Notes: generated from the letters alone by a model not told the origin. Counted from the first letter of the stretch, positions 17,061-26,332 are shown. The stretch: DNA of 64,000 bases from Cohnella rhizoplanae (GCF_948329515.1 NZ_CAOJCN010000025.1:1-64000); one strand, 5' to 3'. Translations and numbers: made by a program.

Positions 17061-17960
17061 TCATCCCTTGAAGTAATGCCCTTCCTCCAGATCCGGGAGA
17101 AGCGCCGGATGCTCCGGCTGCCAGCCCAGGCGGGCCCGGGTCAGCGCGCTGGATGTCGGACCGTCCGTCGAGGCGAAGCTGCCGAGCCAGCTGAAGTGCT
17201 CGGCTGCCTCTTCGCGGGGGATGCTGACCACCGGCACATTCAGGTGGCGGCCGATGACGCCCGCGATCTCGCGGAAGGGCACGCCCTCCTCGCCGACGCC
17301 GTGCAGGCGCGAGCCCGCCGGGGCGGACTCGAGCGCCAGTCTGAACAGGCGCGCCGCATCGAGGCGATGCACGGCCGGCCAGCGGTTGGCGCCGTCCTCG
17401 ACATAGGCGGAGACGCCCTTGGCGCGGGCGATGCCGATCAAGGCATGGACGAAGCCATGATCGCCCGGCCCATGTACGGTCGGCGCGAGGCGGATGACCG
17501 ACGATCGCACGCCGCGCTCGGCCATCGCGAGCGCCGCGTTCTCCGCCCCGCCCCGGGGCACGCCGCTATCGACCGCGTCATCTTCGGTGCCGATGCGTCC
17601 CGGCGGGAGACCGTGCGAGAGCATCAAGGTGCCCGACGTGCCGACGAACGGCTTGCCCGTGCCCTCGAGCGCCGCGCCGATCGCCTCGACGGCGCGCCGG
17701 TCGGTCTCGATCGCGCTGCCGTAGTTCGCGAAGTCATGAATGAAGGCCAGGTGAATGACGCCGTCCGCCGCGGCGGCGCCGCTGCGCAGGCTCTCGGGAT
17801 CGGCGAGGTCTCCGCGATGAGCCTCGGCCCCGACGGCCGTTAATGTGGCTGCTGACTGATCCGAGCGGGCCAGTCCTACGACTTGATGGCCGGCATCGAG
17901 CAGCTCGCGGACGACGGCGGTGCCGATGAAGCCTGAAGCGCCAGTTACAAATACACGCAT
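17061..17960 (-). CDS. SDR family NAD(P)-dependent oxidoreductase
   Basis: 299 residues of the atypical/extended SDR type. The NAD(P) motif TGASGFIGTAVVRELL is at about 6-21, with GDLADPESL and DGVIHLAF downstream. The usual YxxxK is not obvious: the region reads GTSGTLMLS...RGGAENAALAMAE, with GGAENAAL where YPxSK would be expected, as in the YcfI/3-beta-HSD-like subgroup lacking the tyrosine. The gene is divergent from the TetR gene at 18136 and is probably its target. GC content is high compared with its neighbours. Confidence 0.85.
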   Translation of the reverse strand: MRVFVTGASGFIGTAVVRELLDAGHQVVGLARSDQSAATLTAVGAEAHRGDLADPESLRSGAAAADGVIHLAFIHDFANYGSAIETDRRAVEAIGAALEGTGKPFVGTSGTLMLSHGLPPGRIGTEDDAVDSGVPRGGAENAALAMAERGVRSSVIRLAPTVHGPGDHGFVHALIGIARAKGVSAYVEDGANRWPAVHRLDAARLFRLALESAPAGSRLHGVGEEGVPFREIAGVIGRHLNVPVVSIPREEAAEHFSWLGSFASTDGPTSSALTRARLGWQPEHPALLPDLEEGHYFKG

Positions 17961-18040
17961 AGCGAATTCCTCCTCATGATCGAACGCTTAAGTACAGGTC
18001 GATTATAGCGCCGCAAATTAAATAAGTAAACCATTTTTAA

Positions 18041-18056
18041 TAAATTAGTTAATTTA
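18041..18056. promoter_or_regulatory. Inverted repeat in the SDR-tetR intergenic region
   Basis: TAAATTA-GT-TAATTTA, two perfect 7-bp arms in a markedly AT-rich stretch between divergent genes; a candidate TetR operator. The AT-richness makes a chance palindrome more likely than at other sites. Confidence 0.45.
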
Positions 18057-18135
18057 GTAATATAAATAAATTCTGTTTTTGGCGTCGACGATTTTGTTAT
18101 ACTGTTAAGCATGAGCCGTAAGGAGGCCTCCCGAC

Positions 18136-18789
18136 ATGAGAAAACCAGTAGGCGCCGATCAATATATTGCCAAGATAAAGCCTGCTATCCGAAAAACGCC
18201 TTTTAGCCAACTGAAAATAGACGATATCGCCAAGGCGATGGATATCAGCAAGGTGACGCTGTACAAGCATTTCTCCTCCAAAGACGAGATTATCGAGCAG
18301 GTCGTCGATTACTACGTCGAATACGTGCAGGAGTCCGACACCGTGGTCCACGATGACTCGCGCTCTTTCGTCGAGCGGTTCCGTCTCACCTTTCTGCATT
18401 CCTTGATCTCCGTCACCTATATAACCGATCTGTTCCTGGAGGATCTCAGGGCCTTCTACCCGCACCACTACGAGCGCATGGCCGCGGCGCAGCAGCGCCG
18501 CAATCGGCATCTGCAGTCGTTCTTCGAAGCCGGGATGGAGCAGCAGGTATTCAACCGGTTGAACGCGGCGCTGTTCATGATGCAGGACGACGCCGTGCTG
18601 CGGCGCTTTTTGGAACCTTCTTTTTCGATCCAGTACGATATTACCTTGAAGCAGGCGATCCTCGATTTTTATCGGATGAAGCAGTACCAGCTCCTCACGC
18701 CCGACTATCTGCAGGCCGAGTCCTCGAATCAAGAGGCCTCCTCCGAGTTCGAGACCCGCATCGCCGGCATCCTGCAGAACCTCTCCTAG
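18136..18789 (+). CDS. TetR/AcrR family transcriptional regulator
   Basis: 217 residues. The helix-turn-helix is at about 27-55 (LKIDDIAKAMDISKVTLYKHFSSKDEIIEQVV), followed by a helical effector domain with FLEDLRAFYPHHYERM. Divergent from the SDR oxidoreductase gene, which it probably regulates. The ATG has AAGGAGG 8 bases upstream. Confidence 0.88.
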   Translation: MRKPVGADQYIAKIKPAIRKTPFSQLKIDDIAKAMDISKVTLYKHFSSKDEIIEQVVDYYVEYVQESDTVVHDDSRSFVERFRLTFLHSLISVTYITDLFLEDLRAFYPHHYERMAAAQQRRNRHLQSFFEAGMEQQVFNRLNAALFMMQDDAVLRRFLEPSFSIQYDITLKQAILDFYRMKQYQLLTPDYLQAESSNQEASSEFETRIAGILQNLS

Positions 18790-18864
18790 TTCAACCCTCC
18801 GCATGGCGCGCACCGAGATCGGACACCCTATCCCTGGAAAATAAAGTGCCGGAGGGTAGGGTCC

Positions 18865-19578
18865 GTGGATTTCTATAAAAGCCAGGAGTCATTGACGATC
18901 CTCGAATGGATCCTGCGAAGCAGCGTAGCCTTCGTGTGCCTGATCCTCGCGGCCAAGATGATGGGCCAGCGCTCGATCTCGCAGCTGAGGCTTCTCGACT
19001 TCATCATCGCGCTGACGCTCGGCAATATCGTGGCGCATCCCCTGTCGGACGAGCAGCTCGGACTGGCAGGCTCCGTCACGACGACCTTCTCGGTCGTGCT
19101 CTTGTACATAGCCGCCATCTGGCTTAGTCTCAAGATCCCGCTGTTCAAACACTTCTTCGACCCGGCGGCCATCCCGCTGATCGAGAACGGGAAGCTGAAC
19201 TATCGGAACCTGGCGAAGGCGAAGCTCACGATCGATTTCCTGTACGCCGAGCTGCGGATCGCGAGCGTGGAGGACATCTCGAAGGTCGCGTTCGCAGCCT
19301 GGGAGCCGGGCGGCAATCTATCCGTCTTCCTCGATACCCCCTACCAGCCGGCGACGCCGGCTGACTTGAGCTTGCCCGGGCAGCCCTTCAATCTGACCCG
19401 GCCGATCATCACGGACGGCCACACGATCCATGCGCTGCTGCGCGAGCTTGGCAAGGACCGCGCTTGGCTGGCGTCGGCGATCCGGCCATTGGAGATTAGC
19501 AGCGTGATCCTGGCGACGGTGGACAGCAAGCATACGGTACAGGTGCATGCGGTCAGAGAGCGGGCTTCGCAGCCATGA
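18865..19578 (+). CDS. DUF421 (YetF-like) membrane protein
   Basis: 237 residues from a GTG start with GGAGGG upstream. Three N-terminal membrane segments (SSVAFVCLILAAKMMG, LLDFIIALTLGNIVAHPL, TTTFSVVLLYIAAIWLSL) are followed by a soluble domain (PLIENGKLNYRNLAKAKLTIDFLYAELR) with the GxLNYxNLxKxxLT pattern of DUF421. Family members, such as YetF and YdfS of Bacillus, sit in the membrane with the C-terminal domain in the cytoplasm; some affect spore properties. Only 25 bp precede the peptide transporter gene, so they may share a transcript. Confidence 0.9.
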   Translation: MDFYKSQESLTILEWILRSSVAFVCLILAAKMMGQRSISQLRLLDFIIALTLGNIVAHPLSDEQLGLAGSVTTTFSVVLLYIAAIWLSLKIPLFKHFFDPAAIPLIENGKLNYRNLAKAKLTIDFLYAELRIASVEDISKVAFAAWEPGGNLSVFLDTPYQPATPADLSLPGQPFNLTRPIITDGHTIHALLRELGKDRAWLASAIRPLEISSVILATVDSKHTVQVHAVRERASQP

Positions 19579-19603
19579 CACAGACAACCAGAGGAGATCT
19601 CTC

Positions 19604-21094
19604 ATGACGACGGCGAATCGGCAAAAGATCGCGGAAAGCGTGCCACAGCGGGGGTTTTTCGGTCATCCGAAAGGGTTATTGACGTTATTTTTTACGGAGT
19701 TCTGGGAACGCTTTTCGTATTATGGCATGCGGGCCATCCTGGTTTATTACATGTACTACGAAGCGAGCCGCGGAGGACTCGGGTTCGCGGAGAATACGGC
19801 GCTCGCCATCGTGTCGATCTACGGCTCGCTCGTCTATATGTCGGGCGTGATCGGCGGCTGGCTGGCGGACCGGGTCTTCGGCGCCTCGCGCGCGATCTTC
19901 TACGGCGGCGTCTTGATCATGGCCGGCCATATCGTGCTCGCCATCCCCGGCAATGCCGGTCTCTTCTTCCTCTCCATGGTCCTCATCGTGCTGGGCACCG
20001 GGCTGCTTAAGCCCAACGTGTCGAGCGTCGTCGGCGAGATCTATAGCGAGCGGGACGTGCGCCGCGACGCGGGCTTCAGCATCTTCTACATGGGCATCAA
20101 CCTGGGCGGCTTCCTCTCTCCGCTGGTCGTCGGCAGCGTGGGGATGCGCAGCTTCCATGTCGGCTTCGCGCTCGCCGCGGTCGGCATGCTCGCGGGACTG
20201 ATCGTGTACGTCGCGACCCGCAAGCGCTATCTCGGCCTGGCCGGCACGATCGTCCACAATCCGATGGACGCGCGGGAGCGCCGCCGCGTGCTGACGCGGA
20301 TCGGATTCGGCGCGGCGGTGATCGCCGTCATCCTGATCGTCGCCGGATCCTTCGGCATGCTGACCCTGGACAGCTTCATCAACTTGGTCGGCGTCCTCGG
20401 CATCCTCATCCCGGCGGCCTACTTCCTTGTCATGTACCGCAGCCCGCGGACGACGCCGGTCGAGCGCTCCCGTCTGCTCGCCTACATCCCGCTGTTCGTC
20501 GCCTCCATCCTCTTCTGGGCGATCGAAGAGCAGGGCGCGACGATCCTCGCCAATTATGCGGACAAGCGGACGCAGCTCGACTTCGCGGGGCTTCGCCTGA
20601 ATCCGGCGTGGTTCCAGTCGCTGAACCCGCTGTTCATCATCTCGCTCTCGCCCCTGTTCGCCTGGCTGTGGATCCGGCTCGGCGACAGGCAGCCCTCCAT
20701 CCCGCGGAAGTTCTCGCTTGGACTGCTGCTCGCCGGATTGTCCTTCCTGGTCATCCTGCTGCCCGCTTACTTCGTCGGACCGGACACGCCGGTGAATCCG
20801 CTGTGGCTCGTCCTGAGCTACCTGATCGTCGTGCTCGGGGAGCTGTGCCTGTCGCCGGTCGGTCTCTCCGCCACGACCAAGCTCGCGCCCCTCGCCTTCT
20901 CGGCGCAGATGATGAGCCTGTGGTTCCTGTCCAATGCCGCCGCGCAGGCGGTCAACGCGCAGATCGTCCGGTTCTACGCCGCGGAGCGCGAGATGGCTTA
21001 CTTCGGCGTCATCGGGGGCGTCGCCATCGCGCTCGGCCTCGTCCTGTACGCGCTGGCGCCGCGCATCCTGCGGTCCATGCAGGGCGTCCGTTAG
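19604..21094 (+). CDS. POT family proton-dependent oligopeptide transporter
   Basis: 496 residues, about 14 membrane segments. The POT signature is clear: FFTEFWERFSYYGMRAILVYYM near residues 29-50 contains the ExxERFxYYG motif used for proton coupling and peptide binding, followed by GGWLADRVFGASRAIFYGG and GLLKPNVSSVVGEIY. It imports di- and tripeptides with protons (DtpT-like). ATG with GAGGAGA upstream. A terminator follows at 21147. Confidence 0.93.
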   Translation: MTTANRQKIAESVPQRGFFGHPKGLLTLFFTEFWERFSYYGMRAILVYYMYYEASRGGLGFAENTALAIVSIYGSLVYMSGVIGGWLADRVFGASRAIFYGGVLIMAGHIVLAIPGNAGLFFLSMVLIVLGTGLLKPNVSSVVGEIYSERDVRRDAGFSIFYMGINLGGFLSPLVVGSVGMRSFHVGFALAAVGMLAGLIVYVATRKRYLGLAGTIVHNPMDARERRRVLTRIGFGAAVIAVILIVAGSFGMLTLDSFINLVGVLGILIPAAYFLVMYRSPRTTPVERSRLLAYIPLFVASILFWAIEEQGATILANYADKRTQLDFAGLRLNPAWFQSLNPLFIISLSPLFAWLWIRLGDRQPSIPRKFSLGLLLAGLSFLVILLPAYFVGPDTPVNPLWLVLSYLIVVLGELCLSPVGLSATTKLAPLAFSAQMMSLWFLSNAAAQAVNAQIVRFYAAEREMAYFGVIGGVAIALGLVLYALAPRILRSMQGVR

Positions 21095-21146
21095 GGAGAC
21101 GGGAGGACGCCACTGCCACGCTCGCCGCGCCGCCGCCAACGCAAAG

Positions 21147-21184
21147 ATCCCCTCTTACGGAGTTTCCGTTAGAGGGGATTTTCG
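21147..21184 (+). terminator. Terminator after the peptide transporter gene
   Basis: ATCCCCTCTTACGG, loop AGTTT, CCGTTAGAGGGGAT, then a T-rich tail; near-perfect 14-bp stem between convergent genes. Confidence 0.88.
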
Positions 21185-21220
21185 TTTTCGTTATCATTTT
21201 ATTTTCGCACGCTTGCCTTA

Positions 21221-22177
21221 TTACGTCCCGAGGATTCTCTTGCGGTTCAGCACGGCCGCATTCGGCGCGCCGTAGTCGTGCTTGACCTGAACCATCGAGA
21301 TCTGGTCGTCCAGCACCTTGAACGAGCGGATCGCCGAGTACGTATCGATCTCGGTGACGTACACCTTGCCGTCGATATACGACATGTAGTACGGTACGCC
21401 CTTGAAGCCCAGCTTGGTGTACAGATCCTCGGCCGTGCTAAAGTCGGACAAGTCCTTCAGGCGGATAAACTTGTTGTAATACACCGTGATGTAATAGTAG
21501 TTGCCGATCTTCTTCAGATCGTTCATCGAGCGGTAGCCTGCCGGCACGTCGTACTTCTCCCGCAGCGAGAAGGTGCCGTCCTTGTAGTTGACCGCCAGGA
21601 TCTGGTTCGGTCCGCTGACGAAGTACATCAGGCCGTCGATGATGGAGAAGGATCGGACATAGGATGCCTCCATATAAGGGAGATGCTTCTTGCTGTCGAT
21701 CACGACGCGGCCGTTCTTCACCGACAGCGTGTACATGTTCTGCGTGTCCGAGGTGAGGACGTAGAACTTGCGGGTCGCCTGGTCGTAGACGGTTCTATGC
21801 GGTCTTCCCTTGATATTATCGATGACCTGCGTCTTGGCGAACCCCTTGGTCGTCAGGGTGTAGACGAACAGGCGGTCGCGGCCGGTATCTTCGGAGATGA
21901 AGATGGTTCCGTTGCTCGCGATGGAGTGGGGCGCGGCGATATCGTCGTCCAGCACCTTCCAGTTCTTGATCGGCGTATTGACATCGCTGCTGTAGATCAA
22001 TCTGTGGTTCCAGGAATCCGCGATGAAGTAGAGTCCCGAGAGCTTGGTGATGAACATCGGCGAGTACAAGCGTTCTGCATACGTGGCTGTGGCGGCGTTG
22101 GCGTTGGTCGGCGTCGACTGGAATACGAGTGCGAGTAGCGTAACCAGCATCAGTGCGCGGAATCCTGCTTTTTTCAA
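21221..22177 (-). CDS. Secreted beta-propeller-like hypothetical protein
   Basis: 318 residues from a TTG start preceded by GGAGGAAGGGG; upstream in-frame ATGs have no ribosome site. A signal peptide (KKAGFRALMLVTLLALVFQSTPTNANA) leads to repeated strands with YSPMFITKLSGLYFIADSWNHRLIYS, PHSIASNGTIFISEDTGRDRLFVY and VRSFSIIDGLMYFVSG, spaced like propeller blades of the NHL/SMP-30 kind. It is probably extracellular or wall-associated. No catalytic residues are recognised. Confidence 0.78.
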   Translation of the reverse strand: MKKAGFRALMLVTLLALVFQSTPTNANAATATYAERLYSPMFITKLSGLYFIADSWNHRLIYSSDVNTPIKNWKVLDDDIAAPHSIASNGTIFISEDTGRDRLFVYTLTTKGFAKTQVIDNIKGRPHRTVYDQATRKFYVLTSDTQNMYTLSVKNGRVVIDSKKHLPYMEASYVRSFSIIDGLMYFVSGPNQILAVNYKDGTFSLREKYDVPAGYRSMNDLKKIGNYYYITVYYNKFIRLKDLSDFSTAEDLYTKLGFKGVPYYMSYIDGKVYVTEIDTYSAIRSFKVLDDQISMVQVKHDYGAPNAAVLNRKRILGT

Positions 22178-22290
22178 AATACCCCTTCCTCCCTCGTTGA
22201 TGATCATAGAATATATAACCATCACTTGCCTGTTTCGTAACAGGGGAGGACAATTTTAGACAAATTTTCTTTCTAACCTTCAGGCATATA

Positions 22291-22317
22291 AAAAAGCGCT
22301 CCTAGATAGAAGCGCCG
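22291..22317 (-). terminator. Terminator of the chemoreceptor operon
   Basis: On the minus strand: GCGCT, 10-base loop, AGCGC, then a T-run. The stem is short, but it lies about 65 bp after the chemoreceptor stop. Confidence 0.55.
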
Positions 22318-22380
22318 CTGCACACGGAATTTTGTTATTTCTCATTGGAATTGGCCGGTACCGGCGGATGGCCGATTGAG

Positions 22381-23478
22381 CTATTCTATTATTTTTGACA
22401 TCTTATCTTGCAAATCCTGATTGAGTAAATTCAATTGCTCGCCTAGCGCAGCGATCTCTTCTATAGAGCCAAGCTGCTCCTCCGTTGAGATTAATACTGC
22501 TTTTACATTAAAGGCAGTCGTTTGAGAAATATGGTTCATTTCTGCCGCAGACGCGGCGATCTCTTCTGAACTGGCGGACAGCTGCTCGGCGACAGCGGAT
22601 ACGTCATGGATTTGTTCGGCGACGTGTCTGGCTCCTGACACGATCTTTTTGAAGGCGTCGCTTGTTTCCACTACCTTTTGCACGCCTGATCTTACTTCCG
22701 TACGAACGGCGGACATCGCATTTATGGACTGCTCGCTCTTCAGTCGGATGTCTTCAAGAATTCGAGTGATTTGAATGGCGGCCTTCGAGGACGCTTCGGC
22801 AAGCTTCTTGACCTCTGCGGCAACAACGGCAAACCCTCTGCCATGTTCGCCCGCACGCGCGGCCTCAATGGAAGCATTTAATGAGAGCAGGTTCGTTTGC
22901 GCTGCAATATCAGAGATGAATCCAATGATATTACGTATGTTTCCGGAGCTCTCGCCTAACGATCGGATGAGTTGATCGGATTCGTTTATGGATTCCGTAA
23001 TGGCGTTCATTTGATTCATCACGCTATGGAGAGAAACATCGCCATTTTCCGCCTCCGCGGCAGATTGCATGGATGCTTCATGAACGATGGCGGACGCCTC
23101 GGCGATTCTCGTGATGCCTTCCGCCATTTCTTCCATCGACCGCGTGCTTTCGTCGCTAAACGTAGCAATCTGCAGACTGCCTTGCGCAATTTGCTCCGTG
23201 CTCCTTTTGATCGCCGTCATCCCTCGTGTGCTCTCGGCAGTCGTGGCTGAGAGTTCGTCGGAGTAAGAAGCGATCTGTTCGGTGGAATCGACGAGTTCCA
23301 GCATCGCTATTTTTCGTGCGCGGCTTAAGTTTGCGGTGGCGTCGGCTGCTGTTCCCGCATGTACGGAGCGAACCGCATCGTTAGGAGAGGACTCGGCGAT
23401 ATGACCTTTCCCTGCCAACGCCAGGTAACCTTTCTTAAGTCCCTTTAGCATCTTTGAAGATCTTATTTTTTGGATCAT
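22381..23478 (-). CDS. Soluble methyl-accepting chemotaxis protein
   Basis: 365 residues from the ATG at 23478 (AAGGGA upstream); an ATG at 23502 has no ribosome site. There is no transmembrane segment and no recognisable sensor domain in the first 60 residues. Most of the protein is the coiled-coil MCP signalling domain, with the conserved hairpin tip IAAQTNLLSLNASIEAARAG and GRGFAVVAAEVKKLAE. It should signal to CheA/CheW from the cytoplasm. It follows closely the gene ending at 23509, which may supply the sensing function. Confidence 0.92.
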   Translation of the reverse strand: MIQKIRSSKMLKGLKKGYLALAGKGHIAESSPNDAVRSVHAGTAADATANLSRARKIAMLELVDSTEQIASYSDELSATTAESTRGMTAIKRSTEQIAQGSLQIATFSDESTRSMEEMAEGITRIAEASAIVHEASMQSAAEAENGDVSLHSVMNQMNAITESINESDQLIRSLGESSGNIRNIIGFISDIAAQTNLLSLNASIEAARAGEHGRGFAVVAAEVKKLAEASSKAAIQITRILEDIRLKSEQSINAMSAVRTEVRSGVQKVVETSDAFKKIVSGARHVAEQIHDVSAVAEQLSASSEEIAASAAEMNHISQTTAFNVKAVLISTEEQLGSIEEIAALGEQLNLLNQDLQDKMSKIIE

Positions 23479-23502
23479 ACCGAATCCGTCCCTTGTCCTC
23501 AT

Positions 23503-23520
23503 ATTAGACTACAGTCTAAT
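23503..23520. promoter_or_regulatory. Perfect inverted repeat at the sensor-chemoreceptor gene junction
   Basis: ATTAGACT-AC-AGTCTAAT overlaps the last codons of the upstream gene and ends 24 bp before the chemoreceptor start. It could be an operator or an mRNA hairpin affecting the downstream gene; it has no T-run. Confidence 0.4.
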
Positions 23521-23994
23521 CACAAACTCCCCGCCGCCGTTCATATGTACTTCCTCTATGACAACGAAGGATTGGAACCGGCGTGCAAAGCCGCGCAATA
23601 TTCCTAGATTAACCATGGCGGGATAAGGAACGTTGCAAATCATGCGGATGGTTTTAGAATCTTCTTGCAGGCATTTGTATTCTCCGTAATTTCCGTTACG
23701 ATGATTCATTTTATAGGCTACATCCAGTAGAACGACCGCTTTTTCGAAGCTATCGACCTCGGGCGGGAAAACCGAGTTTTTCGGAATATACTTTCCAATC
23801 TCAAGCAACAGATTGTTCCCCACTGAAGCAGCGAGACCTGTAATAACCGCAATCACATCGTCCAACGAGTACCAGGCTTCCGGATCAAGTTCCATGATTC
23901 CTTTTTCGGCTAGAAGGGCCTTTACTCTCTTCTGAAAAACGCCGCATCCCTCAATGACACTTTTAACGGCCGATCCATGAACTTCTACTGACAT
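23509..23994 (-). CDS. Unknown protein, possible sensor partner of the chemoreceptor
   Basis: 161 residues, not recognised with certainty. The order of elements (helical start KRVKALLAEKGI, PEAWYSLDDVIAVITGLAASVG, then YKMNHRNGNYGEYKCLQ, MICNVPYPAMVNLGILRGFARRF and a final VEEVHMNGGGEFVIRL-like strand pair) recalls V4R or HNOB-type ligand domains. That resemblance is weak and from memory. It lies about 30 bp before a soluble chemoreceptor without its own sensor domain, so a sensory role is inferred. No signal peptide or membrane segment. Confidence 0.55.
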   Translation of the reverse strand: MSVEVHGSAVKSVIEGCGVFQKRVKALLAEKGIMELDPEAWYSLDDVIAVITGLAASVGNNLLLEIGKYIPKNSVFPPEVDSFEKAVVLLDVAYKMNHRNGNYGEYKCLQEDSKTIRMICNVPYPAMVNLGILRGFARRFQSFVVIEEVHMNGGGEFVIRL

Positions 23995-24121
23995 TTATAA
24001 TCCTCCTCATGATGAATAAAACCGCCATCTATCGAGGCATCGCGCAAAATAATGCCGGCCAGGGCTCATCTCCGTTCTCGGTACCGGCCCCGGTCATGTC
24101 GAATAATGTCACATCCCTATG

Positions 24122-24427
24122 TTAGTGGAAATAGCGCGGTAAAGTCGACGGACTATGAGTATCAACGGTGCGAGAATCCGAATTTTCTTGGCCGCGCTCG
24201 CCCGCCGTCATGGAACTCTTCGTGAATTCGTTTTCAGTTTTAGTTAAAACAACGATCAACTCTTGACTCGATCTTGCGATGATCTCCCGCACATGCTCCC
24301 GGAATTCTCTCACGGAAGGATGCTCGGCGCCTAGATTCTCGTTTATTTCAGAGAGAGCCAGCCGGTATAGGCGCAAGTCATTATGTATGGTTCTCAATAT
24401 CCCTTGAATCTCAACAGCTCTGCTCAA
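24122..24427 (-). CDS. Small helical hypothetical protein
   Basis: 101 residues from a TTG start with GGGGGA five bases upstream. The first 70 residues are predicted helical (IQGILRTIHNDLRLYRLALSEI, VREFREHVREIIARSS) and the tail is disordered and Ser/Thr-rich. Not recognised. It precedes the sensor-like and chemoreceptor genes in the same direction, with a 127-bp gap that probably holds their promoter. Confidence 0.5.
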   Translation of the reverse strand: MSRAVEIQGILRTIHNDLRLYRLALSEINENLGAEHPSVREFREHVREIIARSSQELIVVLTKTENEFTKSSMTAGERGQENSDSRTVDTHSPSTLPRYFH

Positions 24428-24635
24428 GCAGATCCCCCGCTTCTCCGTAAAAAAATGAAAGCAACGAAAAGCCGCGGGCAGGCGTCAACTTCACCGGCGG
24501 CTTACCTTCTATGACGACGCCGTATAGAGCACGTAATAATCTTTGATCCTAAGCAGGACCGGATCCTAATCGTAATAAGCAAACTAAAATAGCGCAACGG
24601 TCGATAAGTATCATCGAAAGGAAGCGGGAACAGCC
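24428..24635. other. Non-coding stretch
   Basis: No gene, strong hairpin or conserved leader is evident between the small helical gene and the terminator of the Sm-like gene. Confidence 0.4.
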
Positions 24636-24677
24636 AAAAAAGAAGAAGCCTGAGGCGAAATTCGCGCCGCAGGCTTC
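24636..24677 (-). terminator. Terminator downstream of the Sm-like gene
   Basis: On the minus strand: GAAGCCTG, inner GGCG/CGCC pairing, CAGGCTTC, then a T-run (A-run at 24636-24641 on the plus strand). It lies about 75 bp after the stop of the gene at 24751. Confidence 0.75.
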
Positions 24678-24750
24678 CTATTGCTTAATGTTTGACCAAC
24701 AGGACTGCTAAGGATGTACCTAGGCACCACTCTCCCTCACGCTAGCAAGC

Positions 24751-24987
24751 TCAGATCAGCGCGATGGCCAGCAGCGTAAACAGCGACAGCGCGAGGATGC
24801 CGGATCCCCAGCCGCCGTAGCCGCCGTAGCCGAGCCCCCATGCCGACAACGTTAATTCGCCCTTGGCGGGCTTCAGGTACAGGTTATCCCAGTCAACGCC
24901 CATGATGATCCCCTCATAGGATCCGCTATGCGTGGTCACGCGCACCCTGCGATTCTGATGCTTGACGCAGAACTCGTACATGCCCAT
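24751..24987 (-). CDS. Small Sm-like-fold protein with C-terminal membrane helix, second copy
   Basis: 78 residues. QNRRVRVTTHSGSYEGIIMG...NLYLKP (10-39) parallels the same block of the protein at 14146-14451. A Gly-rich linker (GLGYGGYGGWGSG) leads to a hydrophobic tail (ILALSLFTLLAIALI). Function unknown. An Sm-like segment tied to a membrane tail is the shared feature of both. Confidence 0.7.
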   Translation of the reverse strand: MGMYEFCVKHQNRRVRVTTHSGSYEGIIMGVDWDNLYLKPAKGELTLSAWGLGYGGYGGWGSGILALSLFTLLAIALI

Positions 24988-25103
24988 TCGATACCCATCC
25001 TCTCAATAGCATGCTGGCAAGGCTAATACCAGCGTATGAGAGATGCCCCTGTCGGGATTGGATGGATCGGGAAATGTGCGGTTGTCCTGCGGCAGGCGCA
25101 GGA

Positions 25104-26303
25104 TCAATCCGTCGCCATGTCTCTGCGCTTCATTCCCCTCAGCGACACCCCGAAGCAAACCAACAGTACCAAGGCCGCGAGCGTATACGGCGCATTGATC
25201 TCAATGTCGAACAAGAAGCCGGCGATGATCGGTCCAAGGATGTTGCCGAGGCTCATGAACGCCGAGTTAAGCCCCGCCACATAGCCCTGCTGGTCCTTGG
25301 CCAGCTTGGACATCTGGGTGCCGATCGTGGGGCGCAGGATGTCGATGGCCAGGAAGACGACGAAGGTGACGGCGAAGATCAGCCAGAACTGGTGCACGAA
25401 CAGCATCAGCAGGACGAAGATCCCGGCGACGAGCAGGCAGGCCGAGATGATCCGTTTCTCCCCGTACCGGTTCAGCAGCCAGCTGAAGACTGTGAGCTGC
25501 ACGACGGCGCCGGCAATCGAGCCGAACGTGATGACGAAGGCGATGTCCTTGGGATCGAATCCGAACTTGTGATCGACGAAGAGCGAGTAGATCGTCTCGA
25601 AGTTGGCCAGGCCGAACGACATGACGAACACGATGATGAGGCTGAGAAAATAAGGCGCGCGATATGAATGCTTCAGCTGGGTGAGCAGGCTGCTTCGCGG
25701 CTTGGCGGCCTCGGCCTGCGCCGCTTCGGTTCCTTTTGCCGGGAGAGATTCCCTCAGGAAAAGTAGCGTCAAGAAGGCCGCGACGACGCCCCCGACGCCT
25801 GCGGCAAAGAACGGGGCGCGGATGCCGTACTCCGCGACATAGCCCCCGATGCCCGGTCCGATGATGAAGCCGGTCGTGATGGATGCGTTCACGTAGCCCA
25901 TCCCGGCTGCGCGCTCCTCGCTCGTCGTGATGTCCGCCGCATACGCCATGACGGCCGGCATGATCATAGCCGCGCTGAAGCCGCCGAGCGCGCGCGATAC
26001 GAACATCAGCACCGGCGAGTGCGCGATGCCGAACAGCCCTTCGGATACGGCGAATACGAACATGCCGATGACGATCATGCGTTTGCGCCCGACCGAGTCG
26101 GCCCAGCGGCCGGCCAGCGGCGAGAAGAGGAACTGCGAGAGCGAGAAGACGGCGATCATGAGCCCCATCAGGCTCCCGCTCACGCCCAGCTCGTTCATGA
26201 AGCTCGGCATGATCGGTATAATCAGGCCGATGCCGGTGAATACCAAGAACAGGTTCAGCATCAAGATCAGGAGCGCGCCCCGTTGTTTAACTAAGATAGC
26301 CAT
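25104..26303 (-). CDS. MFS multidrug efflux transporter
   Basis: 399 residues, 12 membrane segments. Motif A of drug:proton antiporters (GRWADSVGRKRMIVIG, about 65-80) and motif C (GFIIGPGIGGYVAEYG, about 149-164) are clear, placing it with the Bmr/NorA/TetA-like 12-TM pumps. A TetR gene lies just upstream in the same direction and a half-conserved copy of that regulator's putative operator is in the intervening region, so expression is probably substrate-induced. Confidence 0.92.
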   Translation of the reverse strand: MAILVKQRGALLILMLNLFLVFTGIGLIIPIMPSFMNELGVSGSLMGLMIAVFSLSQFLFSPLAGRWADSVGRKRMIVIGMFVFAVSEGLFGIAHSPVLMFVSRALGGFSAAMIMPAVMAYAADITTSEERAAGMGYVNASITTGFIIGPGIGGYVAEYGIRAPFFAAGVGGVVAAFLTLLFLRESLPAKGTEAAQAEAAKPRSSLLTQLKHSYRAPYFLSLIIVFVMSFGLANFETIYSLFVDHKFGFDPKDIAFVITFGSIAGAVVQLTVFSWLLNRYGEKRIISACLLVAGIFVLLMLFVHQFWLIFAVTFVVFLAIDILRPTIGTQMSKLAKDQQGYVAGLNSAFMSLGNILGPIIAGFLFDIEINAPYTLAALVLLVCFGVSLRGMKRRDMATD

Positions 26304-26332
26304 TTGCTTAAGTCCTCCAAGTTCGCTTGCGA

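Noticed and set aside
19685..21139. Long open frame (484 codons) on the minus strand opposite the peptide transporter
   Set aside because: Extreme Arg/Asp/Glu/Gln bias typical of the complement of a membrane-protein gene; the plus-strand POT gene has all family motifs.
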